A program made the position numbers and the translations under genes. A model generated the notes under the pieces. That model was not told where the DNA came from. It saw only the letters and a list, made by a program, of their open reading frames with translations, and did no database searches. A stretch of 64,000 nucleotides of DNA from positions 1-64,000 of the forward strand of contig JBBIQS010000043.1 in NCBI GenBank assembly GCA_037442205.1. Reading direction: 5' to 3'. This stretch comes from JBBIQS01 sp037442205. GTDB taxonomy: Bacteria; Myxococcota; Myxococcia; Myxococcales; UBA5297. Of this stretch, positions 46,040 through 54,316 are shown piece by piece (the stretch's first letter is position 1; every line of letters begins with the position of its first letter).

Positions 46040-47485
46040 ATGAACCTGAGAGCCGCCATCCTCTTGCCGCTGCTGGCCGCCTGCGCCACCGGACCGACGG
46101 TCCAGCCGACCCAGGAGGCCGCCCCCAAGTACGAAGCCGAGCGCAATGTCGCCGGGACGCTGCGCGCGATCTCGGTCCGAGTGAAGCGCGGCGACGGCGC
46201 CAAGGTCCGCGAGGAGCTGCTGGAGCAGGCGCGGAACCGCCCCGGCGACGTGAAGCTCAAGCTGTACGTGGTCTGGACCGGGGCCCCGAGCGAGGAGTCG
46301 TGGCAGGAGATCCACAAGCTCACCAAGCTCAACCCCGAGGACCCGTGGCTGTGGACTGCCTCCGGGCTCATCTACCTGCAGTGGCGCGGCTTCCTGGATC
46401 AGGCCGACACCGAGCTGCAGCACGCGCTGCGGGCCAAGCCGGGTTTCGTCCCCGCGCTGGTGGGCCGCGCCGACGTGCTGCGGCTGCGCGGCAAGCTCCC
46501 CGAGGCCAAGGCGGCCTACGAGGCGATCCTCGCCGATGCCGCGGAATGGCCCGAGGCGCTGGTGGGCCTGGGGCTCACTCTCTTTGAGCTCAAGGATCCG
46601 GGCGCCCGCGCCATGCTCGAGCGGGCCCTCAAGGCCGATCCTGACAGCCAGGCGACCGTGGCGGCCATGGCCAAGCTGGCGGGCGAGACCGAGGACCCCG
46701 ACGCGGCCATCGGCCTGTACCAGAAGATGATCGGCTTCAATCCCAAGGACCGCGAGGCGCACCTGGCGCTGGCCAAGGCCTACGACAAGAAGGGCGAGAC
46801 CGCCCGCGCCGCCGAGGAGTTCGAGCTGGCGATGGCCATCGGCCCCGACGCCGCCACCGCCCACGCCCTGGCCGACGCCTACAAGAAGCTGAGCAAGAGC
46901 GAGGAGGAGATTCGGGCGCTGGAGAAGGTGTCGCAGATGGAGCCGTCGAATTCGGCGGCCTACCTGCGCATCGCCGAGGTGCGCAAGGCTGAGAAGGACA
47001 ACGAGGGGGCCGAGCAGGCGCTGCGGGCCGCCTCCGAGCGCAAGCCGGGCGATCCCGCGATCCTGCTGGCGCTGGCGCGGCAGATCAGGGAGCGCGACGA
47101 TCTCATCGCCGCCATCGATGCCTTCCGCCAGGCGAAGGCCGCCGGGGCCGAGGAGGCCCCCGCGGAGCTCAAGGAGGTCGAGGCCAAGGCCTTCGTCTCC
47201 GAGAAGCCGGTCACCGGCAACGTCCAGAAGGTCTACGAGCAGGTCTTTTTCCAGCTGCGCAAGCAGTACGACGAGCGGCGCAAGACCTCCTCGAACCTCG
47301 CCGGCCGGCTCAAGGTGAAGGTCAGCATCTCCGCCGAGGGCAAGGCCAGCCAGGTCGACATCCTCGAGGACACCGTCCACGACGAGGTGCTGGCGGCGCT
47401 GGTCTACTTCGGCCTCAAGGATGCCGGCTACGCCAAGGAGAAGCGCAGCCCGACCTTCGAGTTCGTGCTCAGCTCCGGCAAGTAG
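46040..47485 (+). CDS. TPR-repeat lipoprotein with C-terminal TonB/AgmX-like domain
   Basis: 481 residues from ATG at 46040 with GGGAGGAG upstream. Lipoprotein signal MNLRAAILLPLLAACATGP (lipobox LAAC), then helical TPR units from about residue 90 to 380 (for example REAHLALAKAYDKKGETARA and AYLRIAEVRKAEKDNEGA). The last 80 residues form a compact TonB-C/AgmX-like domain (LKVKVSISAEGKASQVDIL, EFVLSSGK). Predicted outer-membrane or periplasmic partner protein. Co-transcribed with the cyclase. Confidence 0.8.
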   Translation: MNLRAAILLPLLAACATGPTVQPTQEAAPKYEAERNVAGTLRAISVRVKRGDGAKVREELLEQARNRPGDVKLKLYVVWTGAPSEESWQEIHKLTKLNPEDPWLWTASGLIYLQWRGFLDQADTELQHALRAKPGFVPALVGRADVLRLRGKLPEAKAAYEAILADAAEWPEALVGLGLTLFELKDPGARAMLERALKADPDSQATVAAMAKLAGETEDPDAAIGLYQKMIGFNPKDREAHLALAKAYDKKGETARAAEEFELAMAIGPDAATAHALADAYKKLSKSEEEIRALEKVSQMEPSNSAAYLRIAEVRKAEKDNEGAEQALRAASERKPGDPAILLALARQIRERDDLIAAIDAFRQAKAAGAEEAPAELKEVEAKAFVSEKPVTGNVQKVYEQVFFQLRKQYDERRKTSSNLAGRLKVKVSISAEGKASQVDILEDTVHDEVLAALVYFGLKDAGYAKEKRSPTFEFVLSSGK

Positions 47486-47499
47486 CGATTCGAAAAGCC

Positions 47500-47527
47500 T
47501 GCGCCCCTCGCCGACGCGCGGGGCGCA
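47500..47527. terminator. Possible stem-loop after the TPR lipoprotein gene
   Basis: TGCGCCCC at 47500-47507 pairs with GGGGCGCA at 47520-47527, 15 bases past the stop. No T-run follows, so confidence is low. Confidence 0.3.
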
Positions 47528-47544
47528 CGACTGCGACCTCAACC

Positions 47545-48723
47545 ATGACCACCGTGCGCACCGGCCTCGAAGTCCTCGCCTCCCAGGGCTTCGCTCCCCT
47601 CAAAGGCAAGCGGGTAGGGGCCATCTGCAACCCGACCAGCGTCGATCGGCAGTTCAACCACCTCGCCGACCTGCTCCAGAAGGCGCCTGGAGTGACGCAG
47701 GCGGCGCTCTTCGGGCCCGAGCACGGGATCCGCGGCGAAGCCCAGGACATGATCGGGGTCGACGCCGCGGTCGACGCTCGCACCGGGATCAAGGTCCACT
47801 CCCTCTACGGCGATCGCTTCGAGTCGCTCTCGCCTCGGGAAGAGTGGCTCAAAGGGCTCGACGCGCTGGTCTTCGACATCCAGGACGTCGGCAGCCGCTA
47901 CTACACCTACGTCTACACGATGGCCTTGTGCATGCGCGTGGCGGCCAAGGCCAAGGTCGCCTTCTACGTCCTCGATCGCCCGAACCCGATCGGCGGCACC
48001 CAGGTCGAAGGAAACGTCGTCCACCCCGGCTTCGAGAGCTTCGTGGGGATGTTCCCCATCCCCAACCGCCACGGCATGACCGCCGGCGAGCTGGCTCAGT
48101 ACTTCAACCGCGAGCACGGCATCGGCTGCGAGCTGACCGTGATTCCCTGCGAAGGCTGGCGCCGGGAGATGTGGTGGGAGGAGACCGGCATTCCGTTCGT
48201 TCCGCCGTCGCCGAACATGCCCACGGTCGATACCGCCTGCGTCTACCCGGGCCTGTGCATGATCGAGGGGACGAACCTGTCCGAGGGGCGCGGCACCACG
48301 CGGCCGTTCGAGATCATCGGAGCGCCGTATCTCGATCCGTACCGCTTCGCCGAGGCGCTGCGGTCCGAGAAGCTCCCCGGCCTCGCGGTTCGACCAATGA
48401 GCTTCCTGCCCACCTTCCAGAAGCACGCCGGCAAGAGCTGTGGCGGGGCAATGCTCCACGTCACCGATCGCCGCAGCTTCCTGCCGGTGAGGACCGGGGT
48501 GGCGGTGATGAAGGCGGCGCGCCAGGTCGGCGGGGAGCAGTTCCGCTGGCGCACCGAGCGCTACGAGTTCGTCGACGACAAGCCGGCGGTGGATCTGCTC
48601 TGCGGCACCGACTCGGTGCGCAAGGCGATCGACGCCGGCGAGAGCCTGGACCGATGCCTCGCCGGCTTCGACGCCGAGCTGCGCGCCTTCCTGCCGGTGC
48701 GCGCGAAGTACCTGCTCTACTGA
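47545..48723 (+). CDS. Exo-beta-N-acetylmuramidase, NamZ/DUF1343 family
   Basis: 392 residues. DUF1343 pattern: GAICNPTSVDRQFNHLADLL, ALFGPEHGIRGEAQD, VFDIQDVGSRYYTYVYTM, VLDRPNPIGG and EGTNLSEGRGTTRPFE. Members hydrolyse terminal N-acetylmuramic acid from peptidoglycan fragments (recycling or feeding on muropeptides). No signal peptide is visible from the ATG at 47545, so the protein may be cytosolic, or the start may lie elsewhere. Gene stands alone on the plus strand. Confidence 0.85.
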   Translation: MTTVRTGLEVLASQGFAPLKGKRVGAICNPTSVDRQFNHLADLLQKAPGVTQAALFGPEHGIRGEAQDMIGVDAAVDARTGIKVHSLYGDRFESLSPREEWLKGLDALVFDIQDVGSRYYTYVYTMALCMRVAAKAKVAFYVLDRPNPIGGTQVEGNVVHPGFESFVGMFPIPNRHGMTAGELAQYFNREHGIGCELTVIPCEGWRREMWWEETGIPFVPPSPNMPTVDTACVYPGLCMIEGTNLSEGRGTTRPFEIIGAPYLDPYRFAEALRSEKLPGLAVRPMSFLPTFQKHAGKSCGGAMLHVTDRRSFLPVRTGVAVMKAARQVGGEQFRWRTERYEFVDDKPAVDLLCGTDSVRKAIDAGESLDRCLAGFDAELRAFLPVRAKYLLY

Positions 48724-48749
48724 GAAGCGGCTCAGCCGCCGTGCTTCTC
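48722..48749. terminator. Inverted repeat at convergent gene ends
   Basis: GAGAAGC (48722-48728) pairs with GCTTCTC (48743-48749) around an inner GGCT-C-AGCC. It overlaps the tail of both convergent genes. Could be a shared terminator, but there is no T-run. Confidence 0.25.
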
Positions 48750-49172
48750 GATCAGGCCGGCGAGGCGGGGCACCGCGTCCTCGACGTTCTTCTTGGCCAT
48801 GCCGCGCAGCTTCTCGTAGGCGCCCTTGATGGCCGCCAGCTTGCTGCGCTGGGCGCGGGCGTCGGTGATCGCCAGCAGGGCGTCGGCCACCCGGCTGCGG
48901 TTGGCCCCGAAGAAGGCGCCCACCGCCTGGTTCTTGCCGTGGGCCTCGTCGACCAGCGGCTGCAGGTTCTTGCAGAAGTCGTCGAGCAGGCCGTCGACCG
49001 CCTGCCCGACGAAGCCGGGCTTGAAGCTCTTCACCAGCTTGTAGCCGCCCTTGATCGCCAGGCCGGTCAGGCCGCCCTTGGCGTCGACCTCCTGGTCGAT
49101 GATCGTCACGCACTCCTGGATCACCGTCGGCCGGTTGGCGGGGGCGGCGAGGATCTCGAGCAAATTGGCCAT
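48732..49172 (-). CDS. Small helical protein of a DUF6918-type family
   Basis: 146 residues from ATG at 49170-49172 with GGAGAG nearby. All-alpha in appearance, Lys- and Ala-rich, no signal peptide: ANRPTVIQECVTIIDQEVD, GGYKLVKSFKPGFVGQAVDG. I believe proteins of this type carry the DUF6918 label in databases, but I cannot verify it here. Function unknown. Gene is convergent with the namZ-type gene. Confidence 0.7.
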   Translation of the reverse strand: MANLLEILAAPANRPTVIQECVTIIDQEVDAKGGLTGLAIKGGYKLVKSFKPGFVGQAVDGLLDDFCKNLQPLVDEAHGKNQAVGAFFGANRSRVADALLAITDARAQRSKLAAIKGAYEKLRGMAKKNVEDAVPRLAGLIEKHGG

Positions 49173-49301
49173 GTTCTCTCCAGTCTGGAGGCAAAGGAGC
49201 GCGCATTCTGGCTGGAGCGCCTCCGGAAGCCAAGCGTTGCCGCTCTCAATCGCGATGGCTGGTGCTAGAGTCGGCTCCAGTTCTTGCCTGGAGTTGATGC
49301 C

Positions 49302-49952
49302 GTGAAGATCGGCCTCATCGCCGACAGCCGGGGCGACGTCGACGCGCTCGAGTATGCGTGCGACCTGCTGCTGGACGAGAAGGGTGCGGACCGCCTGTTG
49401 TTCCTGGGCGGGCTCTGGAACGACGTGGACGAGCTCTTCAAGCGCAAGCGCGACCAGGAGCGCGGGACCGAAGAGTACGGCGACCACGACTTCCTGGCCG
49501 ACGTCTCCTCGTTTCTCGCCGGCGCCGCCGCCGACGGCGCGCTCCCGCAGCGGGTCAAGAAGCGGGGCGTCGACGCCTTCATCAAGCGCCTGGCCCGGGT
49601 GCCGGACAAGGAGAGCCTGGCCTACCGCGACCCCAGCTGCTCGAGGGTGCTGCCGGACCTCTTCGGCGACAAGATCGCCTGCCTGGTGCACGACAAGGGC
49701 GACCTCAAGCGCGACGACATCGAGATGGCGACGTTCCTGGTGCACGGCAACAGCGCCGCGCCCAACCTGGTGCAGATCGGTGCCCGTTACTTCATCACCC
49801 CGGGAAGCCTCACCGGGCGAGCCCAGCGGACCGTGGGGTTGCTGGAGCTGGAGCGCGAAGGCGGCGAGTTCGTGGCGCTGGGCCTCGACGGACGGGAGCT
49901 GTCGCGTTCGAAGTTCTCCTGGGTCAATCGTCGCAAGGTCTCGGTCCAGTAG
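49302..49952 (+). CDS. Metallophosphoesterase-like protein with degenerate metal site
   Basis: 216 residues from GTG at 49302 (GGAG eight bases upstream). The start KIGLIADSRGDVDALEYAC looks like the calcineurin-type DxH motif, but reads DSR in place of DTH; the GD motif reads GGLWNDVDE. The later HG motif is seen as LVHGNS, and the end has the ITPGSLTGRA element of the small phosphoesterase family. Metal ligands are partly lost, so activity is doubtful. It precedes nadD by 15 bp. Confidence 0.55.
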   Translation: MKIGLIADSRGDVDALEYACDLLLDEKGADRLLFLGGLWNDVDELFKRKRDQERGTEEYGDHDFLADVSSFLAGAAADGALPQRVKKRGVDAFIKRLARVPDKESLAYRDPSCSRVLPDLFGDKIACLVHDKGDLKRDDIEMATFLVHGNSAAPNLVQIGARYFITPGSLTGRAQRTVGLLELEREGGEFVALGLDGRELSRSKFSWVNRRKVSVQ

Positions 49953-49967
49953 GCGGAGGTCGAAGTC

Positions 49968-50522
49968 GTGCGCATCGCCATTCTGGGCGGCTCCTTCAAC
50001 CCGCCCCACGTCGGGCACCTGATGAACGCCTACTACGTGTTGGCGACCCGCCCGGTGGATCGCGTCTGGCTGGTGCCGGTGTTTCGCCACCCCTTCGGCA
50101 AGATGCTGACCCCATTCGACGACCGGGTGGCGATGTGCCAGCAGGCGGCGAATCGCTTCGGCGGCGCGGTCGAGGTCAGCCGGATCGAGGAGGAGTTTCC
50201 CGAGGGTGCGCGCACTGTCGATGTCCTCGAGAGGCTGATCACCCGGCATCCCGAGCACCGGTTCTCGCTGGTGATCGGCACTGACATCCTCCCCGAGACG
50301 CGCAAGTGGAAGCGGTTCGGCGACATCGAGAGGATGGTCGAGGTGGTGGTGGTCAACCGCGCCGGCTTCCCGTCGGACCGCGCCCGCGGGCCGGCGCTCC
50401 CCGAGGTCAGCTCGACCCTGATCCGCCAGCGGCTGGAGCGGGGCGAGGACGTCTCTGAGCTGGTCCCGCGCGAAGTTCTCGAGGAAGCTGCCCGGCGCGG
50501 GCTTTATCGCAAGAGCGGGTAG
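49968..50522 (+). CDS. nadD: Nicotinate-nucleotide adenylyltransferase
   Basis: 184 residues from GTG at 49968 with GGAGG upstream. Nucleotidyltransferase motif GGSFNPPHVGHL at residues 7-18, plus the C-terminal SSTLIR motif (EVSSTLIRQRLERGED), both diagnostic for NadD/CoaD-type enzymes. Converts nicotinate mononucleotide to deamido-NAD. This is a second NAD gene in the window (nadA at 21392). No other NAD gene is beside it. Confidence 0.85.
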   Translation: MRIAILGGSFNPPHVGHLMNAYYVLATRPVDRVWLVPVFRHPFGKMLTPFDDRVAMCQQAANRFGGAVEVSRIEEEFPEGARTVDVLERLITRHPEHRFSLVIGTDILPETRKWKRFGDIERMVEVVVVNRAGFPSDRARGPALPEVSSTLIRQRLERGEDVSELVPREVLEEAARRGLYRKSG

Positions 50523-50563
50523 CCCTTCGACTCCGCGGCTGCGCCGCTACGCTCAGGGCGAAC
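50522..50563. repeat. REP-like hairpin element, copy 2
   Basis: Same 42-base unit as at 21319-21360 (about 86 percent identical), reading CCCTTCGACTCCGCGGC at the start, with CCCT/AGGG and GCGGC/GCCGC stems. It overlaps the stop of the leftward gene at 50553. Both copies lie between convergent genes, so a termination role is possible. Confidence 0.65.
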
Positions 50564-51437
50564 GGAGGCTGCGCCCGCGCCTGGGTGCCTGCCCGCCGAG
50601 GCTGCCGAGGATCTTGTCCAAGTCGTCGGCGGACGCGGCACCCAGCTTGCGCGAGAGCCCGACCAGCGAGAGCCCGAGGGTCCGGTAGAGCAGGCCGGAG
50701 CTCCTGGGCGCCGAAGCCAGCGCCGCGAGGTGGCGCTCGATGATCTCCGCGTCGCCGCGGGCGATGGGGCCGGTCAGGGCTCCGGGCAGACCGCGCTCTT
50801 CGACCCCGCGCAGCGCCGAGCGCAGCAGCGGGAGCAGCGCGGCGCAGGCGTCCTTCTCCGACAGGCCGCAGCGCTCCAGCAAGTGGGCGGATTCGGCGAC
50901 CAGCGCCACCAGGCCGTTCGAGGCGAGGGCTGCGGAGGCGTGGTAGAGGCCGCGCCGGCCGGGGCGGAGCCGGAAGGGGCGCAGGCCGGCGTCGCGCGCG
51001 AGCCGGGTGAGGATGCGCCGGGCGACGAGATCGCCGTCGACGGCGGCGGCAGCCCCAGCCAGCGGGGCGTCGGGCGCGGGGATGGCGCACAGCGGATGGA
51101 GCGAGCCGACGTGGGCGCCACGCCTGCGCGCGGGCGCCAACGCGTCGAGGTCGAGCGCGCCGGAGCAATGGCAGACGACCTGGCCTCTGGTCAGCACCAG
51201 GGCGACTGCCTTGGCGGTCTCGGCGACGGCGCGATCCGGGACGGTGAGCAGCACTGCGTCCGCCTCGTGGAGCGGAAAGCTCTCCGGAGGAATGCCGAGC
51301 CGGGCAGCCCGCGCCCTGCCTTTTCGCGTTCGGTTCGTCGCCGAGACCGAGTGTCCGGCCTGCGAGAGGGCCAGCGCCAGCGCACCGCCGGCGCGGCCGG
51401 CTCCGACGATGAAGATCTTCAGGCGCCCGGTGCTCAT
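50553..51437 (-). CDS. Rossmann-like / DUF2520 oxidoreductase-type protein
   Basis: 294 residues. N-terminal Rossmann domain with IFIVGAGRAGGALALALS (GxGxxG) and VLLTVPDRAVAETA; then HCSGALDLDALAP, GSLHPLCAI (a His-Pro motif seen in the ketopantoate-reductase-like and DUF2520 group) and an all-helical C-terminal domain (YHASAALASNGLVAL). Members are predicted NAD(P)-binding oxidoreductases whose substrates are unknown. The gene ends inside the REP-like element. Confidence 0.72.
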   Translation of the reverse strand: MSTGRLKIFIVGAGRAGGALALALSQAGHSVSATNRTRKGRARAARLGIPPESFPLHEADAVLLTVPDRAVAETAKAVALVLTRGQVVCHCSGALDLDALAPARRRGAHVGSLHPLCAIPAPDAPLAGAAAAVDGDLVARRILTRLARDAGLRPFRLRPGRRGLYHASAALASNGLVALVAESAHLLERCGLSEKDACAALLPLLRSALRGVEERGLPGALTGPIARGDAEIIERHLAALASAPRSSGLLYRTLGLSLVGLSRKLGAASADDLDKILGSLGGQAPRRGRSLRSP

Positions 51438-51500
51438 TCGCGGCCTCTCAGGGAGGGAACGGCAAGTGCCGAGCGGCCGAAGGTCTCCAGGACGATCAGC

Positions 51501-53990
51501 CTAGCGGCTCTTCGACAGCGACAGGGCGCCGTTCTCGACGCGAATCTGCACCTTGTCGCCGGGCCTGAAACGCCCCTCGAGAATGGCCTCAGCCAGAGGC
51601 GCCTCGACCATCCGCTGCACCGCCTGCCGCATCGGGCGCGCGCCGAGCGCGGCGTCGAACCCGCCGTGGCCCAGCAGGTGGTCGATCACGTCCGGGCCGG
51701 CCTCGTACTGGATCCCCTTCTCGTTGGAGAGCCGCATGGCCGAATCGCGCAGCAGCAGCTCGGCGATGCGCGAGACCTGCGCGCGCTCCAGCGGGCGGAA
51801 GACGAGCCGCTCGTCGAGGCGGTTCCAGAGCTCCGCCGGCACCTGGGAGCGCGCCGAGGCGAGGGCCCGGTCGTCGTCCTTCTTGGTGTCGGCGGCCGCG
51901 CCGAAGCCCAGTGGCGCGCCGCCCTTGGCGAAGGCGTCGGCGCCGAGGTTGGTGGTCAGGATCACCACCGCGTTGGAGAAGTCGATGTGCCGGCCTTTGC
52001 CGTCGGTGAGCCGCCCCTCCTCGAGGACCTGGAGGAGGAGCATCAGCACGTCGCGGTGGGCCTTCTCGATCTCGTCTAGCAGCACCACCGAGGAGGGGCG
52101 CTTGCGAACCGGCTCGGTGAGCTGGCCGGCCTCGCCGTAGCCGACGTAGCCCGGGGGCGCGCCGACCAGCCGGGCGACGCCGTGCTGCTCGCTGGCCTCG
52201 CTCATGTCGATGCGGATCAGCGCCTCGCGCCCGCCGAAGAGCACGTCGGCCACCGCCCGCGCCAGCTCGGTCTTTCCGACGCCGGTGGGGCCAAGGAAGA
52301 GGAAGGAACCCATCGGGCGGCGGCTGGAGAATCCGGCGTAGTTGCGGCGGATGACCCGCGCCACCTTCTCGATGGCCTCCTCGTGGCCGATCACCTTGCC
52401 CGCCAGCTGCGACTCGAGCTTGAGCAGCCGGTCGGAGTCGGACATCAGCAGCCGCTCCTCGGGAATGCCGGCCAGCTTGCTGACGATGCGGGCGATGTCC
52501 GCGGCCTCGACCACGCTCTTGCCCTCGCGTCGGGCGCGACTGCCGGCGAGGTCGACGATGGAGATGGCCTTGTCGGGCAGGAAGCGGTCGGAGACGTACT
52601 TGGCGGCCAGGGCGGCGGCGGCCTCGAGCGACTGGGGCTGGAAGCGCACGCCGTGGTGCTCCTGGTAGCGGCCGATGATCCCCTCGAGGATGATCCGGGT
52701 CTCGGCGACGGTCGGCTCCTTGACCACCACCGGAGTGAAGCGGCGCTCGAGGGCCGGGTCCTGCTGGATGAACTTGCGGAACTCGTCGTGGGTGGTGGCG
52801 CCGATCACCGGGAAGTCGCCGCGGGCCATGGCGCTCTTGAGCTCGTTGGCGGCGTCCTGGGGGCCCTCGCCGGTGGAGCCGGCGCCGATGATGGTGTGGA
52901 TCTCGTCGATGAAGACCACCACTTTACCGCCGGCGCGCTTCACCTCGTCCTTGATGCCGTTGAGCTTCTCGCTGAATGAGCCGCGCAGCTGGGTGCCGGC
53001 GACGATGCTGGCCATGTCCAGCTCGACCACGATGCGCTCGGCCAGCCCGCGCTGCGACAGCTCCAGCAGCCGGCGGGCGACGCCCTCGACCACCGCGGTC
53101 TTGCCCACGCCCGGCTCGCCCAGCAGGCACGGGTTGTTGGTGCGCCGCTTGCCGAGGATGTCGATGACCTCCTCGATCTCGTGATCGCGGCCGATGACCG
53201 GATCGATCTTCTTCTGGTGGGCGGCCAGGGTCAGGTTGCGGCCCAGCGAGGAGAGCCAGGGGAAGGTCTTCTCGTCCAACTCGTACTTCGATGCCGATCC
53301 CGAGGACTGCGGCGAGGGCTTGGAGGCCGCCAGCGGCTCCGCCTTGGGAGCGGGGAGGTGCTCGATCTCGGTTTCGAACTTGGGGAGCGGCTCGGGATCG
53401 ACCGCCGGCTCGGCGCGGGCGGAGGGGCGGGTTTCAGGCTGGGCCAGCTCCTCGCGCTCGGGAGCGATAGTCGGAGCGGGGGCGCTGACCGGGGCACGCG
53501 AGAAGCTGCGCAGCGCCGGGGTGGCCGGAGGAGGCGGGGGCGTGCGGTCCAGGTTGAGCAGCCGGCGCGGCATGTGGCCGCCCAGGTAGTAGGAGAGGGC
53601 GGTGTTGCGCAGCGCCGAGGTGTCGACGCCGATGCGGGTCAACAGCTGCAGCGCCAGGCAGTCGCGGCTGCGGGTGATGGCGATGAGCAGGTGGCCGCAG
53701 TCGGTCTCGGCGGAGGCGCAGCCCTTGGCGATTTCGCGAGCGCGCTCGATCAGCTCGCGGGTGACGGACTCCGGCTCCTTGGGGGCCTTGGTGAGCGACT
53801 CCAGCAGCCGGTCCTCGTCGATGCCGCGCTCGCGCAGCAGCACCTGGGCGCGGTTGGGGACGGTGAAGGAGGCCAGGAGCAGGTGGACGCTGGTCAGCTG
53901 GTGCCCGACGCTCTGGGAGATGTCCTCGGCTTCGGCGAGAACCCGGACCAGCTCGGTCGAATCGACGGCCATTGTGCTCCCGGCTCCCAT
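51501..53990 (-). CDS. Hsp100/Clp AAA+ ATPase with LGF loop and long Pro-rich linker
   Basis: 829 residues from ATG at 53988-53990. Clp_N repeat at about 8-140, a Pro/Ala/Glu-rich linker (about 150-240), AAA1 with Walker A GEPGVGKT at 291-298 and Walker B FIDEIH, and AAA2 with GPTGVGKT at 567-574 and VVLLDEIEKAH. The coiled-coil M-domain of ClpB is absent. A PLGFG loop at about 693-697 matches the position of the ClpP-binding loop of ClpA/ClpC. So it is ClpA/ClpC-like, likely working with a ClpP. No clpP or clpS is next to it. Confidence 0.88.
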   Translation of the reverse strand: MGAGSTMAVDSTELVRVLAEAEDISQSVGHQLTSVHLLLASFTVPNRAQVLLRERGIDEDRLLESLTKAPKEPESVTRELIERAREIAKGCASAETDCGHLLIAITRSRDCLALQLLTRIGVDTSALRNTALSYYLGGHMPRRLLNLDRTPPPPPATPALRSFSRAPVSAPAPTIAPEREELAQPETRPSARAEPAVDPEPLPKFETEIEHLPAPKAEPLAASKPSPQSSGSASKYELDEKTFPWLSSLGRNLTLAAHQKKIDPVIGRDHEIEEVIDILGKRRTNNPCLLGEPGVGKTAVVEGVARRLLELSQRGLAERIVVELDMASIVAGTQLRGSFSEKLNGIKDEVKRAGGKVVVFIDEIHTIIGAGSTGEGPQDAANELKSAMARGDFPVIGATTHDEFRKFIQQDPALERRFTPVVVKEPTVAETRIILEGIIGRYQEHHGVRFQPQSLEAAAALAAKYVSDRFLPDKAISIVDLAGSRARREGKSVVEAADIARIVSKLAGIPEERLLMSDSDRLLKLESQLAGKVIGHEEAIEKVARVIRRNYAGFSSRRPMGSFLFLGPTGVGKTELARAVADVLFGGREALIRIDMSEASEQHGVARLVGAPPGYVGYGEAGQLTEPVRKRPSSVVLLDEIEKAHRDVLMLLLQVLEEGRLTDGKGRHIDFSNAVVILTTNLGADAFAKGGAPLGFGAAADTKKDDDRALASARSQVPAELWNRLDERLVFRPLERAQVSRIAELLLRDSAMRLSNEKGIQYEAGPDVIDHLLGHGGFDAALGARPMRQAVQRMVEAPLAEAILEGRFRPGDKVQIRVENGALSLSKSR

Positions 53991-54114
53991 GGCAGCTCCG
54001 AACTCGGCGCAAGGGGAGTTGAGCGAGGTTTTACCCGAGCCGACGCATGGGCTTCAACGGGAAAGCCGGAAATGAGTCACTGCCAGGCAAAGTGCATTGG
54101 GTCAGAGCAGACGC

Positions 54115-54301
54115 CTACCACCCTCACCGCCCTGCCCCCCTCTCCGTTGCTCGCTTCGCTCGCTTCCGGAGTAGGGGGGAGGCGCGGAGGCAGTTCGGAG
54201 CGAGTGCGTGGATCAATCGGGCGAACGCGTCGCTGACAAGTCATCCCCCTACTCCTGAGGCCGAAGGCCGAAGGAGAGGGGGACCGAGGGGGTGAGGGTA
54301 G
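54115..54301. repeat. Two-hairpin palindromic element, about 187 bp
   Basis: Ends are imperfect inverted repeats: CTACCACCCTCACC at the left against GGTGAGGGTAG at the right. Inside are two hairpins: CCCCCCTCTCCG with CGGAGTAGGGGGG (left), and TCCCCCTACTCCT with AGGAGAGGGGGA (right). It has the look of a BIME/MITE-type non-coding element and occupies most of the 326-bp gap between the Clp gene and the PHP lipoprotein gene. Confidence 0.65.
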
Positions 54302-54316
54302 AAGGCACCTGCGGTC

